Part shown: piece by piece, positions 39,101 through 51,128 of the stretch
Position numbering within the stretch: the first letter of the stretch is position 1
How the letters are laid out: each line of letters begins with the position of its first letter
DNA from: Pteria penguin
Lineage: Eukaryota; Mollusca; Bivalvia; Pterioida; Pteriidae
DNA: 64,000 bases
Assembly (NCBI GenBank): GCA_035048485.1
Contig: CM068586.1
Location: 33,165,563-33,229,562, forward strand
Direction of reading: 5' to 3'
Position numbers and translations under genes: made by a program
Notes under the pieces: generated by a model
Told to the model about the DNA's origin: nothing
Database searches by the model: none
The model's input: only the letters and a program-made list of their open reading frames with translations

Positions 39101-42100
39101 CCCCCAAAAATTGGCCTAAAATTCAAATGGTAAACAACAACCCCTTTTTAGGGCATTAAATTTATTACCACTAGCGAAATGAGATTAAAAATTCATGATT
39201 TTACAGCAGAATCAATCTTTATTTATACATAGATTCAACTAATTTCATCCAATGCACAGCTCCTAATACATTGAAATAGTAGTCCCTCTCTCCCTACACC
39301 ACAATCATACCAATCACCGTCTCTTCGTTAATTACCTTTCTTTGACCAGGAAGGTCAAAGCATAGTAATTTCCATTTCCCATAGGGTCCCATGTTAAATT
39401 ACCGAACCTTCCAGCAAGATCTTACACAACATCCTACATTTTTAAGCTATATATAATCCCCATATCAAAATGTTTGTCAGGACCCTCCTCTATCAGAATT
39501 TTAACAGTTTACTATAGGTTATCCACCGTAATTTCGAGAAACTCAATGCTGGAAGGGGGATACCACCCAAAAAAATTGGCCAAAATTCAAACGTAAACAA
39601 CCACCAACCTCTTTTTAGGGCATTAAATTTTTACACTAAGCGAAATGAGATAAAAATTCATGATTTTACAGCAGAATCCAATTCTTTATTTATACATAGA
39701 TCAACTAATTTTATCCAAGTCACAGCTCCTAATACATTGAAATAAGTAGTCCCTCTCTCCCTACACAACCACATCAGCCAATCACAGGGCTCTCGTTAGA
39801 TTACCTTTCTTTGACCAGGGAAGGTCCAAAGCATAGTAATTCCATTTCCCATAGGAGTACCCATGTTAAATTTACCGAACTTCCTAGCAAGATTTACACA
39901 ACATCCCACACATTTTAGCTATATATTAAATCCACATATCAAAATGTTTGTCAGACCCTCCTCTATCAGAATTTTAACAGTTTACTATAGGTTATCCACC
40001 TTTAAACTATTTCGAGAAAATTCATGCTGGAAGGGGGATACCCCCAAAAATTGGCCAAAAATTCAGAACGTAAACAACCACCCCTTTTTAGGGCATTAAA
40101 TTTTTACCACTAGCGAAAATGAGATAAAAATTCAATGATTTTACAGCAGGAATCAATTCTTTATTTATACATATAATCAAACTAATTTCATCCAATCACA
40201 GCTTCCTAATACATTGAAATAGTAGTCCCCCTCTCTCCCTACACCACATCAGCCACATCACGGCTCCTCGTTAATTACCTTTCTTTGGACCAGGAAGGTC
40301 AAAAGACAATAGTAATCTCCATTTCCCATAGGAGGGTCCCCATGTTAAATTACCGAACTTCCATGACAAGATTTACACAACATCCTACATTTTAGCTATA
40401 TATAATCCACATATCAAAATGTTTGTCAGACCCTCCTCTATCAAGGAATTTATAACAGTTTACTATAGGTTTATCCACCTTAATTTCGAGGAAAAATCAT
40501 GCTGGAAGGGGGATACCCCCCAAAAAATTGGCCAAAATTCAAATGTAAACACACCACCCCCTTTTTAGGTCATCTTAAATTTTTACATTATTAAGCGAAA
40601 TGAGATAAAAAATTCCATGATTTTTACAGCAGAATCAAATCTTTTATTTATTACATAGATCAACTAATTTCATCCAATCACAGCTCCCTATATACATTGA
40701 AATAGTAGTCCCTCCCTTCTCTCCCCTTTTAACACCTACATCAGCCAATCACGGCTCTCGTTAATTACCTTTCTTTGACCAGGAAGGTCAAAGCATAGTA
40801 ATTTCCATTTCCCATAGGGTCCCATGTTAAATATACCGAACTTCCAGCAAGATTTACACAACATCCTACATTTTAGCTATATATAATCACACATATCAAA
40901 AATGTTTGTCAGACCCCTCCTCTATCAGAATTTTTTAAACAGTTTACTAACTAAGGTTATCTCCACCTTTAATTTCGAGGAAAGAGGAAAATCCATGCTG
41001 GAAGGGGGATACCCCCAAAAAAATTGGCCCAAAATTCAAATGTAAACAAACCACCCCTTTTTAGGGCATTAAAATTTTTACATTAGCGAAAATGAGATAA
41101 AAATTCCTGATTTTACAGGCAGAATCAATCTTTATTTATACAAATAACATCAAATAATTTCATCCAATCACAGCTCCATGATACATTGAAATAGTAGTCC
41201 CTCTCTCCCTACACCACATCAGCCAATCACGGCTCTCGTTAATTACCTTTCTTTGACCAGGAAGGTCATAAAGCATAGTAATATCCATTTCCCAATTAGT
41301 GGTTCCCATGTTAAATTACCTGAACTTCCAGCAAGATTTACACAAACATCCTACATTTTAGCTATATATAAATCCACATATCAAAATGTTTGTCAGACCC
41401 TACCTCTATCAGAATTTTAAACAGTTTACTATAGGTTAACCACCATTAATTTCGAGAAAATCATGCTGGAAGGGGGATACCCACCAAAAAATTGGCCAAA
41501 ATTCAAATGTAAAACAAACCACCACCCTTTTTTTAGGGCATTAAATTTTTTACATTAGCGAAATGAGATAAAAATTCATGATTTTAGAGCAGAAATCAAT
41601 CTTTATTTATTACATTAAATCAAATTAATTTCATCTCAATCACAGCTCTTAATACATTGAAATAGTAAGTCCCATCTCTCCCTACACCACAATTCAGCCA
41701 ATCACGGCTCTCGTTAATTACCTTTCTTTGACCACGGGAAGGTCAAAGCATCGTAATTCCATTTCCCCATAGGGTCCCATGTTAAAATTACCGAACTTCC
41801 AGCAAGATTTACACAACATCCTACATTTAGCTATATATAATCCACATATACAAAATGTTTTGTTCAGGGACCCTCCTCTATCAAAATTTTAACAGTTTAC
41901 TATTATAGGTTATCCACTCTTAATATTCGTGATAAATCATCGCTGGAAGGGGATACCCCCAAAAATTGGCCCAAAATTCAAATGTAAACAACCACCCCTA
42001 TTTTAGGGCATTAAATATTTTACATTAGCGAAATGAGATAAAAAATTCAATGATTTTTAACTAGCAGAATCAATCTTGTATTTATACATATAATCCAAAT

Positions 42101-43500
42101 AATGTTCATCCAATCACAGCTCCTGATAACATTGAAAATAGTAGTTCCCTCTCTCCCTACACCACATCAGCCAATCACGGCCTCTCGTTAATTACCTTTC
42201 TTATGACCCAGTGAAGGGTCCAAATTCCAAAAGCATAGTAATTTCCATTTCCCATAGGGGTCCCATGATTAAATTACCAGAACTTCCAGCAAGATTTACA
42301 CAAGCATTCCTACATTTTTAGCTATATAAAATCCACATATCAAAATGTATTGTCAGACCCTCCTCTATCAGAATTGTTAACAGTTTACTATAGGTTATCC
42401 ACCTTAATTTCAGAGAAAATCATGCTGGAAGGGGGATTACCCCCAAAAATTGGCCAAAATTCAATATGTAAACATACTTCAACCCCTTTTTTAGGGCATT
42501 AAATTTTTACACTAGGCGAAAATGAGATAAAAAATTCATGAATTTTACAGCATGAATCATTCGTTTTATTTATACCAATAGATCAACTAATTTCATCCAA
42601 TCACAAGCTCCTAATACATTGGAAATAGTAGTTCCCTCTCTCCCTTATCACACATCACCCAAATCACGGCTCTACGTATATTTAAACCTTTCTTATGACC
42701 AGGAAGGTCAAAGCAAAGTAATTTCCATTTCCCATAAGGTGTCCCATGTTAAAATTAACCGAACTTCCAGTCAAGATTTATTTACTTACACAACATCTTT
42801 CATTTTAGCTATAATATAAATCCACATATCAAAATGTTTGTCATGACCCCTCCTCTATCAGAATTGTAAACAGTTTACTATTGGTTATCCACCTTAAGTA
42901 TCGAGAAAATTCATGCTGGAAGGGGGATTACCCCAAAAAAAGTTGGCCAAAATTCAACGTAAACAACCAACCCTTTTTTAGGGCATTAAATTTTTACACT
43001 AGCGGAAATGAGATAAAAAATTCAATGATTTTACAGCAGAATCAATCTTTATTTATACAAAGATTCAAACCTAATTTCATCCAATCACATGCTCCTAATA
43101 CATTTGAAATAGTAGTCCCTCTCTCCCCTACACCACTCACAGGTTCCAGCCAATCAACGGCTCCTCGTTAATTACCTTTCTTTTGACCAGGATAGGTCAA
43201 AGCATAGTAATTTCCATTTCCCATAGGGTCCCATGTTAAATTACCGAACTTCCAGCAAGAATTACACAACATCCTAACATTTTTAGCTATATATAATTCC
43301 ACATATCAAAATGTTGTCCAGACCCTCCTCTATCAGAATATTAACAGTTTACTATAGGTTATCCACCTTAATATCGATGACAAATTCACTGCTGGAAGGG
43401 GGATACCCCCCAAAAATTGGCCAAAATGTCAAACGTTAAAACCAACCACCCATTTTTAGGGCATTAAATTTTTACACAAATAGCGAATAATGAGATAAAA
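33130..43500. repeat. Insertion-rich (low-accuracy) part of the satellite array
   Basis: Still the same ~444-bp unit, but stretched by many scattered single-base insertions (for example CAGAAATC, CCCCACCCCCCC, GGTTTATCC), with a few substitutions. The change is abrupt after about 33.13 kb and persists to the gap. Insertions fall with no respect to motif or CpG context, as raw long-read errors do. Base-level content should not be interpreted. Confidence 0.8.
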
Positions 43501-44000
43501 NNNNNNNNNNNNNNNNNNNNNNNNNNNNNNNNNNNNNNNNNNNNNNNNNNNNNNNNNNNNNNNNNNNNNNNNNNNNNNNNNNNNNNNNNNNNNNNNNNNN
43601 NNNNNNNNNNNNNNNNNNNNNNNNNNNNNNNNNNNNNNNNNNNNNNNNNNNNNNNNNNNNNNNNNNNNNNNNNNNNNNNNNNNNNNNNNNNNNNNNNNNN
43701 NNNNNNNNNNNNNNNNNNNNNNNNNNNNNNNNNNNNNNNNNNNNNNNNNNNNNNNNNNNNNNNNNNNNNNNNNNNNNNNNNNNNNNNNNNNNNNNNNNNN
43801 NNNNNNNNNNNNNNNNNNNNNNNNNNNNNNNNNNNNNNNNNNNNNNNNNNNNNNNNNNNNNNNNNNNNNNNNNNNNNNNNNNNNNNNNNNNNNNNNNNNN
43901 NNNNNNNNNNNNNNNNNNNNNNNNNNNNNNNNNNNNNNNNNNNNNNNNNNNNNNNNNNNNNNNNNNNNNNNNNNNNNNNNNNNNNNNNNNNNNNNNNNNN
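43501..44000. other. Assembly gap, exactly 500 N
   Basis: Second 500-N placeholder. Left of it is satellite, right of it unrelated unique sequence. Confidence 0.99.
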
Positions 44001-44598
44001 AACACAATGCTTTCTTTTTAAGATGAAAATGTATCAATCTCGAATAGGAAATCCAATGCAAATGAATACCACGTCAACAGGTGTCTTTTTTTTGACATGT
44101 TGAACTTTTACACCCCAGCTGACATTCTTGTATCTGAAGTAGGTCGTCGTATAGGAGTTCTGTTCATTGTTGGTATTTAAAGCAGAGTGAATATTTAGAA
44201 TATCTCAGCATATGGTCATTTCATACACCGAGGCAAACTACTGCGTAATGTAATTTTACGTTCGTTTATTTTGCAGATATAAGAGGCCATTGTTAACTTG
44301 TTACCTTGGATATATAAATGCCATCGTTGTACTGCTTATACTGTTCTGATGTAGTGTAACAGTGTGATAAAAGCTGTAAATGTTTTCCTGATTCTAATCA
44401 ATCAATAATCAATTTTCACATTTACATTCTACAAATGTACATCCCTTAACAATGTATTTAAGTGTGAATTTTACATTGGAATAAAGGACAGATATAAGTT
44501 AAGCGACTTACACCATTAATGTTCATTATGACGACGGACTTTCTTGTTTGTCTGATCTCGGTTTTAATCATTATGGTGAATGTCACCTATCCACTTAT
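44001..44598. other. Intergenic stretch, nothing recognised
   Basis: AT-rich, non-coding. Contains an AATCAATCAATAATCAA phrase near 44396 like the tail of the SINE at 45.9 kb, possibly the end of another copy. Confidence 0.4.
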
Positions 44599-44631
44599 TA
44601 TACCCCTAGCAAACGAAGTTTGTGGGGTATA
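44599..44631. repeat. Short hairpin at the head of a tandem-repeat element
   Basis: TATACCCC at 44599-44606 pairs with GGGGTATA at 44624-44631, and AAAC with GTTT inside around GAA. It is directly followed by (CTGT)n at 44646-44668 and then the 145-bp repeats. The fixed order suggests one mobile or satellite-bearing unit. Confidence 0.5.
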
Positions 44632-44670
44632 TAGGAATCACCTTGTCCGTCTGTCTGTCTGTCTGTCCAG

Positions 44671-45300
44671 AAAACTTTAACCTTGACCATAACTTTTGAA
44701 CCAAAAGAGACTGGGTATTCATACTTTACATGTATATTCCTTGTGACAAGATCTTTCTTTTGGTACCAAAATTTTTGACCTTGTGACCTTAGCCTTGACA
44801 TCTGACCTACTTTTTAATAACTTTAACCTTAGCTATAACTTTTGAACCTAAAGAGGCTGGGTATTCATACTACACATGTATATTCTTTGTGGCAAGATCT
44901 TTCATTTGGTACCAAAATTTTTGACCTTGTGACCTTGGCCTTGACATTTGACCTACTTTTAAAACTTTAACCTTAACCATAACTTTTGAACCAAAAGAGA
45001 CTGGGTATTCATACTATACATGTATATTCCTTGTGGCAAGACCTTTCTTTTGGTACCAAAATTTTCGACCTTGGTCTTGATGTTTGACCTACTTTTAAAA
45101 ACTTTAACCTTAGCCATATATTTTGAAAGAAAAGCGATGGGACCTTCTTACTATATTTGTGTATTCCTTGTGGCAAGACCTTTCAGTCAGTACCAGCCTT
45201 TCGACCTTGTGACCTTGGCCTTGACAACTGACTTTTTTTTGAAAAACTTTAACTTTGACGGTAAAGTATAGTCATAGAGAGATAGGGAGTCCATTTTACA
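44671..45300. repeat. ~145-bp tandem repeat, about 4.3 copies
   Basis: The AACTTTAACC landmark recurs at 44673, 44819, 44963 and 45100, and as AACTTTAACT at 45245. Units contain GAACCAAAAGAGACTGGG, TTGTGGCAAGA and TTGACCTTGTGACCTTGG in fixed order, with 10-20% divergence. Short open frames through it are incidental. Confidence 0.85.
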
Positions 45301-45437
45301 TGTGTGTATTATGTATGACAAGTCCTGTACACTGATACAAGAATTTACACAACCGCCTTGACCTTCACCTTTTTCTCCAAAACTTAAATATTGGTCATAT
45401 GTATAGTTCTATGCCCTATTTTGAATTTTGGTGCCGC

Positions 45438-45459
45438 GGGGGGGGGGGGGGGGGGGGGG
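45438..45459. repeat. Poly-G run (~22)
   Basis: A long G homopolymer. Its true length is uncertain in any assembly. Confidence 0.9.
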
Positions 45460-45892
45460 AGTGTCCCGTTAGGACAGTTCTAGTTTTATACTGCGAATTG
45501 TGAAATATATTTAGAGCGAAGTAACAATGATTTTCGTAGTAGTGTCAGTCTTCTAGGTATGTATAAATGTCCCTTTTCTCAACGATGTTTTCTTACTATT
45601 GGTTTCTGTATTGGTTGATACTTTGGCTGTACATGTAGGATCGCTGATGAGAGTTCACCCTTTGTTTGACTGTACAAGTTGGATCGCCGATCAGAGTTTC
45701 AGTCCTACTTGTAATATGCGTTAACGGTCAATAGTGCAAAGTATATCTGCTATAATCAGTTATTTTTGTAATGTAGAGTTATTTCCCATTTTTGCAGGTG
45801 TCTGACGACACAACAATTGTGATGTCACAGAATTCCGGTTGGATGCGTCATTCTTATCTTCATTCTTCGTAGTTGTATATCTGTTTCCAAAG

Positions 45893-46175
45893 AATAGATA
45901 TAAGCCGGTGTGTCCTATTGGATAAGGTGCTCGGCTTGTGATCGAGAGGTCCCGGGTTCGACTCCCGCCCTGGGCACACCGGTGTTCTGTCTTTCGGATG
46001 AGACAGTAAAAACCGAAGTCCTATGTCACGGTAGGCGTGTCACCTAAAAGATCCCTCATTGCTTCGGGTGGGTCCATTGCAAAGATCTAATTTGTAAGCA
46101 ATGCATCAGGCAGATGCCGTCACCATATAAGTAAAATATTCGTGGAGTGACCTTAAACAATAATCAATCAATCAA
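45893..46175 (+). mobile_element. tRNA-derived SINE
   Basis: The head at 45909-45978 folds like a tRNA. TGTGTCC (45909-45915) pairs with GGGCACA (45972-45978) as acceptor stem; the anticodon stem CTCGG/TCGAG and T-arm are present, and the pol III box B GGTTCGACTCC (45955-45965) is perfect. The D-arm is reduced. An unrelated body follows (TTTCGGATGAGACAGTAAAA near 45993), then a tail of AATC repeats ending near 46175. A hexamer CCAAAG occurs at 45887-45892 and just after the tail, a possible target duplication. This is the structure of a SINE, not a functional tRNA gene. The body family cannot be named confidently. Confidence 0.75.
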
Positions 46176-46750
46176 CCAAAGGGTGGATAACTCTATTATG
46201 TGAAAAGACTCCATAATGGTGCATTGGACTTTTGAAGTCTCATTACCTCCATATTCACACGTTTCTTTTTATCGCAGACTTGATCTTGTTAGTACTTGAA
46301 TGTAGACCATGTATTTTATTGTACTTGTGTGTTATAGTACATGTGGTTGTTTTTCATACAGTTCTGTGTTCATAGTTAACGGAACCTATAACGTTTCCCA
46401 TATGAAATCATATGGTGTTGTAGAGTGTGTTCTTTTTTGTAATTTATTGATACATAATATATGATGATATGAAAATATTGTCTTTAATATATTTTTACAT
46501 AACAATATCTATCGTTAATATAGAAAGTATACAAGTTATAACGTTTGAACTTATAGCATAATGAATGGGTTTTGTGAGGTAGATATATTTCATTTTTAAA
46601 TCATACATCCACAGAAAACAGTATGTGGCCGAGTCTTATGCGTGTAATATACAGTTCAAGATTTAAAAAGAATGTTATGTGGTAAATATTTTTCAATGTG
46701 GGAAATTTTTGTTGGATAAATTTGTAAAAATATAATCATTGAAGGTTTGT
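46176..46750. other. Intergenic stretch, nothing recognised
   Basis: AT-rich non-coding DNA. No repeat unit or reading frame of interest. Confidence 0.4.
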
Positions 46751-47060
46751 TTTTATACACCTGTCTTTATATGAAACATTATGGTTCGTCGACGTCCGTC
46801 TCTCTGTCCGCTTGTTTGGACCATATTTTCTTCGTGCTTCAGTTGTGCAACTTCAAACTTGGCGCAATAAATTCTTATGACCAGATGGTGTATCATGAAT
46901 TTGACCCATGGTCTTAGCTTCAAAGTCAAGGTCACTGTAGACATCAATGGTATTTCTTTGTCTGGGCTATGTTTTCAGAATGATTTAGCTTTGCAGCTTC
47001 ATACTCAGCATAATTGTTCCTGACAAAGGGAAGTAGAACCCGTGGAGAAGCCAATGACCT
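46750..47060. repeat. Dispersed repeat fragment
   Basis: Two related passages ('TGTTTGGACCATATTTTC...CTTCAGTTGTGCAACTTCAAACTTGG' and 'GTCTGGGCTATGTTTTCAG...GCAGCTTCATACTCAGC') about 140 bp apart, with AAGGTCACTGTAGACAT between. Degenerate tandem structure of the same general type as 44.7 and 50.7 kb. Confidence 0.4.
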
Positions 47061-48360
47061 TTGACCTACCTTTTAAATTATTCCGCCCGGCAGTTCGAAC
47101 CCATGATACCCTGAGATAAAAGGACACACGGACATTCTCTACCCAGAATTCCGTGCGCTAAAGCCACTAAGTATTTAGACTGTCAATGCCTGTCTAGATC
47201 TTAAAATATAGCAAGCAAGAGCAGGTAACTCCAGTCTACTAAGTATGAGCGAGAGTAAGGAGCGATAACTCTGGGTGGAGAATGGGCACACGGAGTGCTA
47301 ACTGTTGAGAAGATTCAACTGATTCTGCACTTCCTTGCCTCAAGCCGTCCGTCAAAACACGAGTCAACGACCTAAATGTCATTGCTCATAAATGATTTCG
47401 TACGTAAAAAACATCACATGGATAAACATCATTAGCTCGTATTATATGACAAGTCACTCTCAGTGAAATTAATCTCCTAAACATCCATTTTATTGAATTT
47501 TCTTTTTAATGCTATTAGGTGCTGATGTACCATTAGAAACAGATTTCGTTGTATAGCATCATTTTAAATTCAGCGATTTATCATTTATTAATGATTTCTT
47601 CGCTCTATGAGTCTTTGATACACGATGTAATAGAGAGATGGGTAGGGTAGGTATTGGGTAGGTATGTCGGTGTGAATCATTGCAAGTCACAAAGTCACGA
47701 TTAAACACGACCAAATAAAGACTGCATTATGAAAGTAATGAAATTTTGAATAAAGTAATATCAAATTATGATACGTTATAAATTCACGAGAAAACTCTCT
47801 AAAACATAATCTTGTTCCGTGAAAATAAAGCTGATTGGGAATGGTTCGACGTACGTTTATAACCATTATATTTTTATATTTCAGAAGAGTTAAGTCATTC
47901 GTACTGATGGCTTTTGGTGGCTTTGACACCTTGTTTACGTATACAATGTGAGTCCATATTCATCTCATCTGTGCAATGTTGAAATATATATGGTCGTCTG
48001 TAAACTTTGGGTCGTCTGTATATTGAAGGCATTTATGGTGGGAACGGTTGGCAAAAAAGAAAACGCATATAAATACCTCCTGACTACATTTACTAAGCTT
48101 TAATTTGGAAGGGGATGTTTTTCTTTTGTTTTAGCTTTTTGTCTTTTTTTTCAAGTGAACTATAGTTATAAAGTTATGTCCATCGTCGACCGTATACTAT
48201 TTATATTTTTAATTTCTTAAAAACCGCTGTTAGTGGAGGGATTTTAAAGAAACTTGGTAGGTGTTGTTGATTTTGCAATTTTGTTTTGTTTGTTTGTTTG
48301 TTTGGGGTTTTTTTTACATCTATTCGAACTTTGCAGATTATCAGGCAAATACATGTATCT
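47060..48360. other. Intergenic stretch, nothing recognised
   Basis: No gene, RNA or repeat family recognised. Near 47090-47170 the phrase GGCAGTTCGAACCCATGATACC resembles a decayed tRNA T-arm (box B-like GTTCGAACCC) and may be a SINE remnant. Confidence 0.35.
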
Positions 48361-48367
48361 TAATGAA

Positions 48368-48408
<41 letters not shown>

Positions 48409-48428
48409 TAATAATAATAATAATAATA

Positions 48429-48459
<31 letters not shown>

Positions 48460-48545
48460 GTAGTAGTAGTAGTAGTATTATTATTATTAATAGAAATAAA
48501 AAAAAATAATAATAAAAAATAATAATCATAATAATAATAATAAAA
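48368..48545. repeat. Compound trinucleotide microsatellite (AAT/ATT/TAG)n
   Basis: AAT to about 48430, then ATT, then TAG, then imperfect AAT. Open frames of poly-Asn, poly-Ile or poly-Tyr are artefacts. Confidence 0.95.
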
Positions 48546-49710
48546 GACAGAGTTATGGATTAACTTGAAACTGTTCTGTAAGGTTGGATGAAATCAGAGG
48601 GATATTTCTAGCCTAAGATATAAAGCGAAAAGTTGTCCCTTGGAATTTTGTTTTTATGTAATTTTCAAACGCGTTAAAAACTGGTCCATGATCGACCAAA
48701 AAAGAAAAAGCCCCTCCCCCCTCCTTTCCTGCCATTTCCTGGTTCCTGCGGGCCTGCTGCTAGTCTATTTGAAAAAAGTTTAATAATGGCCATTACTTGT
48801 GAACAGTAAGAGATTGACCACAAGTATTCCTTCCTCATATCATTACTTTTAAGTTTAGTTTATAACATTTAGTAATGTTCACTACATCAAACAGACGTGG
48901 TATGGCAGCAGGAGATAACCAGCCATTTAAACCCAGATTATCTGCACCGCAAGTCAGTATGTTGAACAATACACCTACTACAAATAAATTTCAAAATTAG
49001 AATTCAAGTCTTCCGCTTTATTTTCATTTTGTCGTTACTGTTTCTGTTAAACATTCCTCAGATAAACACGTTATTGTCTAGTCCCTCTTGTCAACAAATT
49101 ATCTTAATATTTCAAGTACTTTTATATAGAGGTCACGCTTCTTAAAACTGACAGCACTCCTCTTTTCAAATCATTTTCGTTTAGATGGCGTCATAGTGCG
49201 CCTGACGTTTACTTCGCGTAAAATTTACTATACAAAAGGTCCCACATAAGATTAGAAATCCTCCATAGTTTCTTTATTAAAACATTGCTCCCCTTTTATT
49301 CGAAATAGATTAAGCTCCCGGATAAAACATTATCAGAATGGTACCCTGCTATGTAATGGGAAACTCCAGATAAATTGTATACAATGAAAAATAATGAATA
49401 CATCACAATATTCTGTGATGATTGCTTTTCTACTGATCCAAAATATACTTCAAAATTTTCTGTGATGTTCATTTACGAATTTAAGATATACTTGCGAATG
49501 ATATACAATTTACATCATACACACATACATGTGAATATCTGAATACACTTTATCAGTTTCATTCCTCTCTGTATAACATTCTATATCACCAGTACAATTT
49601 AGCACAGATTCATCATAATTAAAAAGAAGGTCTCGATGTAATCATATATAAGTACGAGTTATTGCTCTTAATTTACCATCGCCTAAATGTATCATGATGA
49701 AATTTATTAC
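48546..49710. other. Intergenic stretch, nothing recognised
   Basis: AT-rich non-coding DNA. No coding frame of note. Confidence 0.4.
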
Positions 49711-49715
49711 CGGTG

Positions 49716-49840
49716 TTATATAGTAGTTTCCGCCCTAGTAGCCCCCCCCCCCCCGGGAAAATGGCTATATAGTACTTTCCTCCCATGGCGGAAAACTGCT
49801 ATATAGTAGTCTTTTTCCCCATAGTAGTTTTCCCCCTTTA
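49716..49840. repeat. Short tandem motif TATATAGTAGTTTTCC with poly-C
   Basis: CTATATAGTAGT/CTTTCC-type words recur four times (49719, 49764, 49799 and a partial near 49822), separated by C-rich runs including ~14 C at 49741. Confidence 0.6.
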
Positions 49841-50279
49841 CGTAACGGTTTGGAAATTATACACGTTCGTTTTGTTTGTATTTATAAATTAGATAACATT
49901 TGAAATACAAATGTGGTACCGTAATAGCCTGTGGATCAAATCAATCGTGTCATGGTTAAAGGGTTACTATTTACTATTAAGTGTTTTGTTGTAAATGTGT
50001 TCAAGTCTTTCTTTTTATATATTTACCATACTGTGGTATTTTCTCCTATTACTTCATTGTAAAGGAATGTCGTTTATTCGCGTATACATGTCATTCATGA
50101 CATGTCATTCATTCTACCAGATCTGTAATTTTCGATCCGATCCCTCAACAAATACGATCGCCAAAGACTCTGATTGGCTGATGCAATTTCGACTTCTCCT
50201 TTGAATCCGCTGCATGAAATCATTGGCGACAAGGCTGGACAGTATGGTAGCCAATCAAGAACTGGGGCGTTGTTTTAAA

Positions 50280-50610
50280 TTAGAAAGTCACGACAAATCC
50301 TAGCAATAAGCTACATTGATGGATAAGAAGAATGACTTGTAGTCCCAGGACCTGATCCCGATATCTTATTGCTGTAAGATTGCGATGGATAACCAATAAA
50401 GGTGTTTCCAGGCCATGCGATATCCCCGCCCATACCATAACAGACCTTTCCTTCCCCTGAATATGTCGCTTTTCACTTTGCAAGCGTCAGAATATCGCTT
50501 ACCACGACGTCGATAGACACGTTGTCGTTCATCTGACCGAGCGTGAAGCGAGACTCGTCTGAGAACAATAAGTCTCCAATGCATGGGCCAAACGAAACCG
50601 ATTAGGCGCA
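50280..50610 (-). pseudogene. Tc1/mariner transposase fragment
   Basis: On the minus strand the sequence encodes, in order, LLFSDESRFTL (the conserved strand around the second catalytic Asp), RSDERQRVYRRRGKRYSD, SVMVWAGISHG and NLTAIRYRDQVLG, the standard block order of Tc1-like transposases. The blocks lie in at least three frames, so frameshifts break the gene. The helix-turn-helix N-terminus and the region with the last acidic residue are absent or unrecognisable. Cut-and-paste transposase, inactive here. No terminal inverted repeats were found around it. Confidence 0.8.
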
Positions 50611-50624
50611 TCATAGGAAGTAGG

Positions 50625-50975
50625 CATGTGAAATATGAAAGCCCTACATGTAACAGTTGGAAAGATATGGCCAATGTTAAGGTTTCTAAAAAGTAGGCCA
50701 AGCTACAAGGTTAAGGTCACAAATGATAAGTCTCATCACATAGAATCTATATGTGAAGTTTCAGAGCCCTACACCTATTAATACAAAAGATATAGCAGAG
50801 CTTAAAGTTTTTGAAGAGTAGGTCAAGCTCGAATCAAGGTCACTAGGTCAAAAGTCATGATCCCAAATGAAAGGTCTCATCACAAGGAATCTATATGTGA
50901 AGTTTCAAAGCCTTAGATCTATTGGTACAAACGATATAGTCAATGTTTTTACCACAGAGTCAGAGTTACAGACAG
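50625..50975. repeat. ~144-bp degenerate tandem repeat, about 2.4 copies
   Basis: GTCTCATCACAtaGAATCTATATGTGAAGTTTCA at 50730 recurs at 50874. A third, partial copy (AAATATGAAAGCCCTACATGTAACAG) precedes at about 50632. Contains AAGGTCACTAGGTCA-type words. Confidence 0.75.
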
Positions 50976-51128
50976 CCCGAAAGCTAGATGCTCTTGAATT
51001 TCATTCCATGGGCATAAAAGAAAAAAGAGGAGTTACTGGCTCAGTTATGTGGCAGAAGTCACCATGGAGCTATACAATACATGAATATCAATAATATACT
51101 AGCACATATAACACATTACAAAAATATT

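Larger units (their letters stand above)
12100..43500. repeat. Satellite array, ~444-bp unit, roughly 63 copies
   Basis: The whole contig between the two gaps is head-to-tail copies of one AT-rich unit. The shared landmark CCCATGTTAAATTACCGAAC recurs at 12810, 14108, 14552, 14996, 15441, 15884, 16327 and so on at 443-447 bp. Units start GGTCAAAGCATAGTAATT and end GTTAATTACCTTTCTTTGACC; a 5-bp AGGAA joins one to the next. Four joints hold a ~859-bp spacer instead, giving a 1298-bp period. Copies to about 33.1 kb are nearly identical, with a few poor patches (24.9, 27.8, 28.45 and 28.75 kb), which indicates recent homogenisation. Each unit has a 13-base G5-ATA-C5 hairpin and two CCAATCACRGCTC motifs 57 bp apart. 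Confidence 0.97.

Noticed and set aside
12100..43500. Regularly spaced repeats considered as a CRISPR array
   Set aside because: The period is ~444 bp, units and intervening sequence are all alike, there are no unique spacers or cas genes, and the window is animal DNA.
33130..43500. Hypermutation or programmed diversification of satellite units
   Set aside because: Changes are mainly single-base insertions without context preference, with an abrupt boundary, which fits sequencing error better.
14071..43500. CENP-B-box-like motif in the satellite (centromere signal)
   Set aside because: The nearest match (TTCGAGAAAATCATG) lacks the essential CGGG end, so a centromeric role cannot be argued from a box.
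44598..45271. Small open frames in the 145-bp repeats at 44598-44801 and 45020-45271
   Set aside because: They follow the tandem repeat and change frame between units.
45909..45978. Functional tRNA gene (His or Thr by different loop readings)
   Set aside because: The D-arm is reduced, the anticodon reading is ambiguous, and the sequence continues into a SINE body and AATC tail.
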